DNA of 60,000 nucleotides from Nematostella vectensis (Eukaryota; Cnidaria; Anthozoa; Actiniaria; Edwardsiidae): NCBI RefSeq assembly GCF_932526225.1, contig NC_064038.1, positions 7,007,070 to 7,067,069 of the forward strand, read 5' to 3'. Shown piece by piece: positions 1 to 12,600 of this stretch (position 1 is its first letter; each line of letters starts with the position of its first letter). The notes under the pieces were generated by a model. It saw only the letters and a program-made list of their open reading frames with translations, ran no database searches and was not told where the DNA came from. The position numbers and the translations under genes were made by a program.

Positions 1-300
1 TGTATAAATAAAAGTTACTATAGTCTAGACAGACAAGTGTTAGACAAATATTACAAGAATACCAACAGCGGTAATCCTTGAACCATTAACAGCTGAAAAT
101 ACTCCACCTGCTTACGTATATGATATTTTTGCCATCAATGTTTTAATACAACAGGTATGTTATTGAAAAATAAAAAAAAGTGATTAGTTATCTTGAAGTG
201 ACTGCACTTTTGTCAGTTAGCTGACAGAGGTAAGGGTAGATCATATTTGAATAACATTCCTTGAAAAATAATGACTATAATTCCATCTTTAACAGGAAAA

Positions 301-3300
301 ATGCGAGTCCTCCTTGTGGTTTATGTTGCCCTTTTCGTGACAAGTAAGTAAATATTTGTGCGTGAACTGTTTTGTTTTGTTAATAATTATCGCGATCCAG
401 AATGTGAAAAGAAATTAAAATTTACATTCATTTATTGCAACAAATGGTTGGTGTAGTTTTTAAACTTTGACGCGCACTTCTTTTTTACTTTTTTACTTTT
501 CTCTTGTTCATCAGCTTCATAGTAAAACAGTTTTCAACTAATCTCCTGGCCATGTAAAGCCTTTATCAAATTTCGATTATTCGAAATAAAGCGCTTGGAT
601 TCTTTTTATGTTTCTTTATTTCTTTTGTTTTTGAATGGATATAACATGAATTTAGCGAGTAAAATTGATTATTTCGGACTGCCGGACCGTTAGTCAGTTT
701 TTTTTTTCAGGACCCATCCAGCTTCCGGACTCTAACGCTTCAGTCACCTTGATTTTTTTAATCTGTGCTGTTTCCAGAAAACGCCAGCTCTAACCTCGCC
801 CGTAAAGATCTCGGACTGAAGCCACTTTTGAGGAATACCGCTGGCGCTAGGCGTGGCGCGGTAATGGCACAGGTCGGGGCTGCAGGGGCAGAAAAAGCCA
901 AGGAAGTACTTTCAGAGGCTATCGACAATCAACTGAAAATCGTTGATGAGCAGCAAAAAAGGGCTGAGAATTTCCTGAAACAAAAGGTATAGCCTCCTGA
1001 GCTTTTGGGCTCCCTGTGCACTTCCTGAAATAAAAGGTATTGCCTCCTATGCTTTTGGGCTTCCAGTGCCGTTTTTGAAATAAACAAAAGGTATAGCCTC
1101 CTACGCTTTTGGGCTCCCTGTGCACTTCCTGAAATAAAAGGTATAGCCTCCTATGCTTTTGGGCTTCCTGTGCCGTTTTTGAAATAAACAAAAGGTATAG
1201 CCTCTTATGCTTTTGGGCTCCCTGTGCACTTCCTGAAATAAAAAGTATAGCCTCCTATGCTTTTGGGCTTCCTGTGCCGTTTTCGAAATAAACGAAAGGT
1301 ATAGCCTCCTACGCTTTTGGGCTCCCTGTGCACTTCCTGAAATAAAAGGTATAGCCTCCTATGCTTTTGGGCTTCCTGTGCCGTTTTTGAAATAAACAAA
1401 AGGTATAGCCTCTTATGCTTTTGGGCTCCCTGTGCACTTCCTGAAATAAAAAGTATAGCCTCCTATGCTTTTGGGCTACCTGTGCCGTTTTTTAAATAAA
1501 CAAAAGGTATAGCCTCCTACGTTTTTGGGCTCCCTGTGCACTTCCTGAAATAAAAGGTATAGCCTCCTATGCTTTTGGGCTTCCTGTGCCGTTTTTGAAA
1601 TAAACAAAAGGTATAGCCTCTTATGCTTTTGGGCTCCCTGTGCACTTCCTTATACATAAGGTATAGCCTCTTACGCTTTTGGGCTCCCTGTGCACTTCCT
1701 GATACATAAGGTATAGCCTCCTATACCCGACACTAAAAGGACGGATGAGTAGGAGGCCATTTGCAAATTTCGAGACATTTACCATAAACCTTTGATATGT
1801 AATCTGTTGTCATCCATAGTCTCCCGTGCTTGTAAATGAACGGAAATGAACGTAGACAACATAGAACATAGACAACAGAGAACATCAAATACCGACAACA
1901 AAACTCAATACAGATTGACTTGCCCTTTCTCGACAAATATAGAATAATTGAACTCACCAGGCTGACAATTTACAGGGCTACTTGAATGCATTGAAAACTG
2001 TCGGGCATTTAGTCTATCGGGAACCTTTCCCGACTGTCGGTTTCGGGTATATAGCCACAATAGCAAGCTATTGTTTTAACTACAACGCTCATTTGATTAA
2101 AAGAAACAAACGGTGCTGTAAGCACACAAAAATACCAAACATTTATAAGACAGCTAGATTTGCGATCTATCGTAATTTTGGCTTTTAGAAAAAAAGCAGA
2201 TGCGTCTTCGCGAATAATTCTCAAACTGTCAAGTAACAGTTTTCGCAGAAGCCTTTTTTTCGCGTAATGAATAAATGAAGAATATAGTTTTATTTGTAAA
2301 AATTAAAAATGACTAAAACTTTTACCATAGATATCATTGGACATTAAACCCGGTATGGGCTGGAAGAACGATGACATGTTCGCCCCACCCGGAGTGCATT
2401 ATGGGATTGGCCTTTCGAGTGATGATGACGATAAGAGTGGAGACTCAGAAAAAGTGGACCAGCCCCCATACACTTACGCTAACGGCTTTGTTGGACCCGC
2501 TCTCATGAATGGGTGCTTCGGAAGCGGTTATAAACCTGGAGATCCGTGTTACACTGCCAAAGAAACTACGAAACAATGTCGGGTAAGTATGAAAGATGAC
2601 TTACAGAGGTTTTAAACGATATATTTAACAAGAAATATTTGCTCACGATATATGTCTTCGTCCCTTTTCCTGAGAAGCCCCCCCCCCCCCCCCCCCCCCC
2701 CATAGCTTGAATGATGATTCTGGTAATATGAATTATCCAGAGACCATTTTATTTTTCTGAGCCTATGGGAGAGTCTTTGTGTTTTGAGGTTTTAAAGTCC
2801 ATATAACCTTTCAGAGTTGATAGACTCTGTCAATTCTTTATATTTGCATCTTCCAAATGGTATGTGGTTCGTATGGACCCTATAAAACACGCGTTCGCGC
2901 GAATAACTCAAATCTGTAATATTGAGGTATTTTGGTCAACCTTCGGAAAAAAGGCCGTGAACTGAAAGGCCCGGGTCTAGTCATTTGTGACGTAGATCGA
3001 GATGTCAACCACCAAATTACACGAGTAAACATATGCGCACGCTAAACCGGTTCCCATCTTCATGTCTTCTTAGTTATTGCTGATGAACGTTGTGTGGTTA
3101 CAACTTCTAGCGTCATCTTTATATCTCAACCTGGTAGTCAAATGATTACTTAACTTCAGAAAACAAATCTGCTAAATTTAGCAGATATTTTTTAGTCTTT
3201 GAATTGTTTTTGAATTGTACTCGCGCGCTGCGTTCGCAATCTCGCGCTGTTTTTGAAACCTACAACAAAACGATATTTTCTTTTCTCGCATACAATTCTC

Positions 3301-6300
3301 GACTTTAAATTATTCTTCGCATTATTGTTGGTAGCATTGCAATAGAAAACAATTCGCCAATATTCTGTGGTATTGCCGTCTCTGAATTTTAAAGGATTTA
3401 AGGAAAATACGTTGTTTCAGATTTTCCCGCCAAAACTTGGAATTATTCACTCGATTCAATCTCCTTTTGCGCGGCCAGGAAAATTTTCAAAGATTCAATT
3501 CCCTTTTCAGAATTTGAAAGTTTATCTATGCTTTGTTTTGGCAAGATTGATATAAGTGAAAGGTTTTAAGAACTTCAACAAGAAACAAAAAGCCCTCCCG
3601 CGTTTAATTAAAGTCAAATGCCATATAATACCTGTCCCGATTTGGAGTGCTGTGAAGAGATACTGCAGATTGTGGGATCTAGAGAAAGTTTCCTGCAATA
3701 TTATCAGGAACACTACGCAATTATCACGGACTGGCATTTAAAACAATTATATCTATGGTATTTAAGTACCAATATGTTGCACATAGGATATGATTGACGG
3801 GGCTGCGTTTATCGGTGTTGGGTTTGACGGCAAAGGGGAGTTCAGCCCTGAGTCCAGGAAGATGAGCATCATACAGAGGAGTTGTGGAGGACATTCCTAG
3901 TAAGTAACACCAGGAGCGGATCTAGGGAGAGGGTTTAGGGGTTTGCCCCACCCCCCCACCCCCTCTTGGGCTGCCAGAAAGCCATATGTAGCAAAAAAAA
4001 AAACCCTTCCCCCCCCCCCCCCCCTTGGACCCAGGTTGGTTGTGGTGGGAAGGTGTTCAAGTCAAAAAAGATAAGTATTATATAAAGGAGCTGTAAAGAC
4101 ATTCCTAGTGAGTTACAACATGAGCGGATCTAGCTTTTGGCTCAAACGGGGATGGCCATAATGTAAATAAGAGGGGAGTATCGTAGACTTTTGCACCTGA
4201 CAGATAACACAAATTTCTTTTTTCAAAGGGGGGGGGGCGTCTTTTTTATCTATCAACATACATGTCACAGAAAGGTTGTCTGTTTGCTTTAAAAATACAT
4301 CTTTCCCAATAATTGCGATCGGGCTTCTTTCAATCATAATCTGTCCGTTCGTTCGTTCATTGATTTTCCCCTTTCCAGCTACGATGACGACCAGGTGCCA
4401 GATACGATGAACGTCCACGGTATCTACGACACGTCCGCCCATATGTACACGTTCTCATCACGATCCGAGTATCAGAGTTACCTGCAGAAGGAAGCTGGAG
4501 TGTCGGGGTCTTTCTTTGGATTTTACGCAGGAGTCAAGAAAGCCTGGGGCAGTTCGACGAGCTCCAATACACAGCAATATCTGTCCGTGTTTGACATCGA
4601 TGTTACAAGGTATTCATCATTAACATCGCCATTACTATCATAATCAACAACATTATCGTCATCATGATTAATATCATCACGATGATGAACACCGTAAGGG
4701 AGGTGGGGAGGGGCACGTAGCAGGGGGGAGTTTGTGTATCGTGCTTACCCAACCCCCCCCCCCCGTCCTCCTCCCCGCCGTATATTTCTCGGCCAGCTAT
4801 AGTCTGATGACAAGTTCTAAATCGTCTGTGCTGGCAATTAAAAACTCGCCTCCGACACAGGAATATGCTCGTTTGCTCGAGATTGTATCCGTTGAAATGA
4901 GATCCTAGGCTTGTTGCTACTTGCTCTGTTTGGCACACAGAAAAATCAGACAACAAGAAAACATAACTTCCTCAATATTTTTCAAAGAATGCCTTGATCG
5001 TTTTTGTCTGCCTTGATCATTTTTGTCTGCCTTTATTCTCTTTCAGATATGAGATTTTCAAAGACGAAGTCAAGCCCGCAGACCTCAGCCAGGCCTTTCT
5101 ACACGAATTTTTGCATCTGCCCGAATCCTATTTCCATCCTGGTGCAGCTAGGGCATTTCGTGAGTATTACTACGTATTAACAAAAGTCTATAAGTGAGTT
5201 GAAATATAAGACTTCAAGCTGTCGCCACTTGAAACGCCACAACCGCGACTGCTTGGGTTCAAAAGGCCACTACAGCTAGAAGCAAAATTAATTGAAAACT
5301 ACCGTCATGCAGCGCGAACTTCATTTGGTGCAGTGCGCGCACTGCATTCTGGTAGTTTAAGTATGTTTCTATAGTAATGCGCGCGCAAGCTTAAAGCTGA
5401 AATGGACTAATGAAACATGGGACTGCATGTAATTCTGCAGTAAATGTATAATACGATATCTTAAATACAGGAAAAAATGCCTTGAAACGGCCTTTTACGC
5501 CCCCTCCTGTTAATAATCCTGGCTACGCCGATGTACAAACCTTTATAATGCACATCTTGAGAATCATGAGAAAATTTGACGGTCTGATAAACCCAAGTTT
5601 AGTTAAAACTGCATTGGCAAATTTTTACCAAATAACTTCTAGAGCCGTAGATTTTAAACCGCTCCCTTTAAAAACAATAAAGTGCAATTGAGTCTGCTAC
5701 TTTAAAGGGACAGCGTCGTGGTACTGCGCATGTCTGGAATCAGGATTTTAATTGTCTACAAACAGTTGAACTTTAAGATATCCATGCCTTGTTAAAATAA
5801 GATACAATATTGTATTGAAAACTTTGTTTATTGACAGTTTGTGGTCACTTCCTTTGAATTCAAGTCTCACACATATACCAAAGTCTCATAGGTCAATATT
5901 AAAATTTGACTGAAATTCATTGTGTCCTGGCCGGAGAGCTATTGCAAAGCTCTTTCCATGACACTGCTACTTTAAGTTTGTTGCTTACACATTGCAGAGG
6001 ACTTCATTCTTCGCTGGGGGACTCACTATGTCAAGTCTGCAAAGTTCGGTGGGCAGCTCGAGTTCAGGAAGACTCTCCAAGGCACCTCAATAGCATCAAA
6101 GCAGGCTGCGTCGGTTGTAATGGAAGCGGAGTACAAAGGCCTGTTTATGAGCGCTGGTGCTAAGTACTCATCTAAAGAAGGGGAGGACAAAAAGTCAGAG
6201 CATAAATACTCCGCATCGTCCATTGCTGTCAAGGGTGGAAGTCAAGAAATCGCCGCGATTCTGTCAGATGAGGGCACGCCAGCGTTCAAGAATGAGCTGA

Positions 6301-9300
6301 AGGTGAATTAAAGATCTGACTCAGTTACCCTACTTTCGCTTACCTCACCCCAACCTTCAATCTAACATTTAACATAACCTAACCTTACCATCATCATTAG
6401 CCTGACCTCACCCTGACCTTATTTCTCACCTCACCCTTTTCTTTATCCTACCCTACAAACTATACTTTACCTCCACCTTAAGCCTCACGTGAAACCTCAA
6501 CTTTACCCATAACTTATCCTTACTTTTACCCTGACCTTCAACCTAACATTCAACACAACCTACCCTCACCATCTTTATTACCCTCACTTCATCCCGACCG
6601 TTACTCTCCTACCCTTACCCTTACACTTATCCTCACCTACAAACTCTGCTTTACCTCCACCTCAAGCCTCAACTTCAAACCTCAACTTAACCCTCACCTG
6701 CAACCTCATCTTTACCCTTATCCCATTACCTTTACCCTCATCTCACCCTCAAATTAAAGTTTACCATCACTACAAACTCTGCTTTACCACCACCTCAACC
6801 CACACCCTTAAACCTCAACTTAATCCTCAACTGCAACCTCATCTTCACCCTTATCCCATTACCTTTACCCTCATCTCACCCTCACATTAAAGTTTATCAT
6901 CACCTACAAACTCTGGTTTACCTTTAATCATCACCTTAACCCTCACTTTTACTGTCACCTTCAACCTCACCTTTACTCTCACCTAATTTTTTACTCTCGC
7001 CTTACCCTTAACATCATCCTACCTTATTTTCTCCATTTTTAGGCATGGTTAGCCAGTATCCCCAAATATCCCAAAGCTTACAAGTTCCGTTTAGGGAGCA
7101 TCACAGAGCTTGTTAATTTCCGCGCTGGCGAGTTGTTCCCCGAGGAGTACACAGAAGGATGCGATAAGGCCTTTTTGAGTATGGAGGGTGAGAAGGTCTT
7201 TTACGAAAAAGACGGTAAGAACGGAAAAGAGAAGATTTACTGTGACTTCAAGAGTCGCAAAGAGCTGGAAGAAAAGCTTAGAAGAAAAAGAAAAAGTCTG
7301 GAGCGAGCAATTGATGTCTATATGGATGAGGTCTCTACGTTTTTCCTTGATTTATCTTTTCCCTTTTTCTATTAAATTCCTGAAAAAAGTCTAATTTGCT
7401 GTCTATTTTTGTTATTTCATTCCATAGGGCCCTAGTTTAACTTCCGATATCACTGTCGGTCCCGGTCCCCCGGCATGCGAGCTCGGTCTTGGTGGTCCTA
7501 CTGAAGTGAAAACGCATCCCACATGGACACAACTTACTGACGGAACAACCATCGCGGAGCTCGAGTTTGACATGCGCGAGCCTCTTTACGGGAACCACGC
7601 GCCTATTGCAAAGGACGCGAAAAGGCTGATTAAATTCAGGTACTGTTGGGTATTATTGTCATGATAAGTCAGAATCAGATCTAGCAATGATGTACAATGT
7701 TAGCTCTTGTTTGTGGGAATGACCATACGTAGTCCATGCAAGAAAATAGAAATTTATCCTCCTCTTTAATTTCCAGGAATAATAAATGGTATACGAGTGA
7801 TGAAACTGGAAGATTTGTTTTGTACAACGCCTATCCTAGCCCCACTTCAAATACAGAAGACAAGAACGTAATAAACGTACTTGGTATGGAGCTTGTTTAC
7901 AATCAGAACACTGGTCTACTCAAGAAGGAAGACAAAGACAGCCCAATAGCAATGTTGCGATGGCCAAGAAAGGGAAAACAGAGTGATGAGACTGCAGGTG
8001 ATGTTGCTGATGACACGAAAAAGAAGAAAGACGCCGTGACTAGGAAAGAGGACCCACTGTGGCCCTGCAACGTACAATGGCTGAACGAGAACATGATCAA
8101 AAGGACGCCCCAAGGGTCGTGTATACATTTCGCAGCATCGAGTGAAGGACCGATCTACGTCGTGTTCTCATTGAACCCGAGCAACAAGAACACGTGGTAC
8201 CACGTGAGAATTGGCCCCAAAGATGTGATCATCTTCAAGGTAAGGAGCTCTTAGGGAGAACAGCGTTTTTTGCTTGTGCTGTTCCAACTGCAAATATTTG
8301 CCAATGAACATGAAACATTCGACTTGATTCATGCATGCAGGGTAACGTGAAATAACGGTGTTTTCCCCCAATAACAGATTGGAATAAAGGTTTTTTCTTT
8401 ATATAAGAAGTTGCACAGGCCATACCGAAGACGCCATCTTGTTATGTTCTGGCCGCGCGCGAGCTGGAAAGGAGGAGAGGCCAAAAAAAAATCAAAACGA
8501 TCCATTTCTTTTTAACAAAGCAACCAATCAAAATTCGCAGATACGGTATTGCTGTCAATTATCTGCTGATAGATATTCTGTGTTTTAGAGGGCATCACAT
8601 GATACCGTCATGGTACTGCAATTTGCAATGCAAACACCTCTTGCTTAAGCGATTTTCTGGGCGCCCTGCATACAGTAAAGTGATCGTATTCCACATCTAT
8701 ATGTGCGACTTTTGTTAGCATGGAATTTGAACGGTTTTGTTATTATCACTGTTTTTGACTATTTTACATTATTTTTTGTAGTTTTTAAATTGTAGGGCGT
8801 GTATTTATCTAGAAGTAGTCTCCAAAGTATGGTGGAATACTACTTTCCTTAATAGATAATCACACTCTTTGATACTACAGTATCATGCCACAGTATCTAG
8901 AACTTGCAGAGTTTATTTATTGTTTTCTTTATTCTTTTACAGAAAGGTGTTGCAAAAACTGGAACAACCCACAAGAACGCCCTTGGGCTTGGGGACGCGG
9001 CTCTGTTCCAGTCGTACTTCGTGTGTCTGAAGGAGGGCGAGGGTAGCACGGTTATCGAGTACGGGAAATCCTACGGCAGCACAGACAGAGGGGACGTGTA
9101 TTTATCACTGGTGGACACGAAAAATCCCGTCGAGGTTGCATTCTATGCTTTTGGGAATGGGGAAAGGATGCTACACGTAAGAACCCGAGAAAAAACTGAC
9201 TAGTAAGGCAGAAATTAAAGAAAGTAAATCTATAGCGCAAAATACAATCGCAAGACATGATCAAATGCGCTTCACATGTGACTGACTTTAGTCGTCAGTG

Positions 9301-9586
9301 GGTAGATACGGACTGCGTCAAGCAGAGTAATCTTTGTCACTGAAGATTGTAGCACCGACCACGTCCCCAGTGTTTCTTTTACGTTTCCCAATACAGGTAT
9401 TTAACAGAGAGACGGGGACCTCAGATGTATCGTCCCTTTCAGAAAAGACGGATGTATTTACAATGCCCAATGTATAGAGAAAGGTTCTTACACCTCTTAA
9501 AAAATCATAACCTGACTTGGTTTCGAACGTTGGACCCCTTGCATGAAAGACAAAGCCCATACCACTGAGCTACCTCGCCACTCTCG

Positions 9587-9627
<41 letters not shown>

Positions 9628-12600
9628 GGACGGACGGACGGACGGACGGACGGACGGACCGACACGAAATTTGTACCGTCTAACCTTAGTGTCTTTTCAC
9701 ATGTAGGTTAGCAACGTCAATGTGGTTGAGAAGCGCGCCTTGCTGCAGGCAAAATGTAAAGGGATTACGCACAAAGACCCCGAAGGGAAGAGTCCTTTTT
9801 GCATTTCCAAATCTTGCCACTTGCTATGTGACCCCATCATGGGTAAGAGCAGGTCATGTCTTGTGAGATACAACCATTTGACTGCATACAGCAGGGGAAT
9901 TGACTGGTACGCGTTATTTCTAGACGAGGAATGGCTGGATTTCGCGGCTGGCGCGCAACAACGAATGAAGCTGGATATTACAATAAATCGAAACAAAGAA
10001 ACAAAGAAAAGAGTTTCTTTGTTTCGATTTATTGTAATATCCAGCTTCATTCGTTGTTGCGCGCCAGCCGCGAAATCCAGCCATTCCTCGTCTAGAAATA
10101 ACGCGTACCAGTCAATTCCCCTGCTGTATGCAGTCAAATGGTTTATGACGCGACAGTGAAAACACGAAAGCCATCGATTGCTTTAGACGGCTGATTGATT
10201 ACGCGCTATTCCAAAACGAGACGAGGATTGTAGATTCGCCGTAGCACAGCAACAATGCTGCTTTAAAGTTTATCTCCTTGAACGTTTATCTCCTTGCTAT
10301 CATCCTCTCATATACTGAAGATCAGTTATAACAAGCTGGAACTGTTTTTCATGCTGGCCAACCGGTTGTCCCATTTCATTGAAGCTTTTATAAATTTTTC
10401 TAAACTACCATTATCACAGCGAAATATTAAGTGTGAAAAAAGCATCGATTTCCATCGATATCCTATTTTGATATTCTCGATTGAATATTGTAAATAGAGT
10501 ATAAAACATCTTAGATCGTTATTTTGTAATTTCATAAATGATTTGTCTTCCTATATTTAGTGTAAACAATACAAAAGATGTGGCTGAGTAGAGCTCTTTA
10601 AAAGGTGTGTTGCTTTTCTTTACAGGTTGCACGGAATCAAATAAGCCGTCAAAATGTGGGCGATGCCGCCATGCAAAAAAGGGAGATACATGTGTTTCTA
10701 CCTGTGACGCTGGTCAAGCACCTTCGGGGACGGAGAGGGAGTGTGTCGGTAAAATTTCTTATGTACTGAAGGGCGGACTGAATCCAACAATTCTACCTCA
10801 CACCACACGTGTATATATACACCCCAACTCCAAAACCTCCTTGTTGACCCATTAGAACATTGCTCACCGTGATAATCCAGCTAGAACGTTATTTTGTTGC
10901 AAAAAAATATTTTCCACATTTACTATTTACATTAAACTTGAAGATTTGATTTGAAAACAACTGCCACATTACTCAATTTAAAATGAAAATTATACAACAA
11001 ACACTCTGTCTTTTAAAAAGTAATGTTAATCAGTATGCGATAAACCACCCCCACCCCCCATTCACCTCCGATAATTATTTAACAGGCCATAGTCAGTAGA
11101 AATTATTCGTTAAAAAAACGTATTGTTATTTTACGTACGTTTGCGTATTTTCTTGTAGTACTTTACGACCTCGTGTTTCCAACCAGAGGCACTACAGATT
11201 ATGTCAGCGTTAGCATCAAACAAGGAGTGTTTGAAGACGTCACTGTGTCCTACTGGATTAAAAAGAATTGTCCTCGCAGTGAGAGTGTTATCAGCTATGC
11301 TGTATCACAGACATCTGGGTCGTTAGCAACAAACGAAATGATCCTTGGCTCTTTCAAGGGTGATGATGATCACGTATTTTCAGTGAAAGGGGATGCATAC
11401 AAAGATTTTACTGCGAGGCAAGTAACAAGTATTATAATAATAACATTTACACAAATCCATTCCTATATACACCCAGGAAGCCCATGAAATATAGGGCCAA
11501 CTCCAAAATATCAGAAATGCAAACTAATATCACCAATAAGATAGAATTGACTCTGTTGATAAAATACCAACCTTGATTTTTGACCGATATATTTAAACAA
11601 ATGCTTACACCTATTTTCAAATGTATGCGGAATCCTGGGTTTCTAATGTTCTATCATTCGACAAGCCTAGTACTTCGTGGGTGTCATAAGCATTCTCATG
11701 TTAGAGACGATCTCCCAATCGAGTTCCTAAAGTCAAACTACATGAAGTATATTACTTAACTCTTTTCTCGACTTATCCAGCTAGCCGCTGAAACATGAAA
11801 GCGTTTAGCGACGATCTGCGCTGGGGAGTAATTTTCCATCGATATTTAACAGACTTATCTGTTGAAGACACATTACAGGGCACTCTGTGTTGGGAAATCA
11901 TTCGCATACGTTCCATAAAACGCCATCTGAACACAGGGACGTCAAGAGCCAGGGGTTGCGATGGGTACCTCGAAATTTCGAAAGTCGCGCAAAAATTTCG
12001 CAAAGTCTCGAAGTCTCGTTTTTTTTTTTTTTCAAATTTAAGTGGTCTCAGAGCCTCGTTTTTTTCTACCAGGGTCTAAGAGATTTTTAAGGGTTTTTAA
12101 GCTCGATCTTGGAGTCTCTGATTTTGTTAAACGCGGGCTGTATTATGTTGTTACCATTCTACGGGTTTCCCCTTCATTTTCAAGTCTCGATTCTTGAGCC
12201 TCCGCTCTAAACAGAAACTTAAAGCTGCATTGTCACCAGTTTACTTCCGGTCGATCACGTAACAATCTCCGATGATTTTTAACGGAAAACGCGAAAAATA
12301 TTTCAAAATATTGAAAGCAGTGCGTCTATTGCAAGTTTCTTCGGGGATGTGATTGATAATTTAGAGCGGATGGCATGTTAAATATCTCGGATTCTAATAG
12401 ATTCTTTTGTCTTTTAACGGTCGAGGTTTCCGTCGGACCTCCGGAAGTGAACTGGTGATAATGCGGCTTTAAGCTACTGTAGCAAGATTGTATTGTTACT
12501 ATACTGATTCTTTTTTCAACTGATGTTTATGACATACCTCGAGCAAGTTACCCCAAAACAAGCTCGGGCTCGGTTTTTAAGAGACCGGAAAAGCTCGGGC

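Noticed and set aside
6600-7020. Interstitial telomere-like repeat (CCCTTA/TTACCC)
   Set aside because: The motifs are degenerate and not the metazoan CCCTAA; they belong to the G-poor array.
9697-10159. Two 145-codon frames on opposite strands with the same peptide
   Set aside because: They are readings of the perfect palindrome; only the first part (9707-9842) is a real exon.
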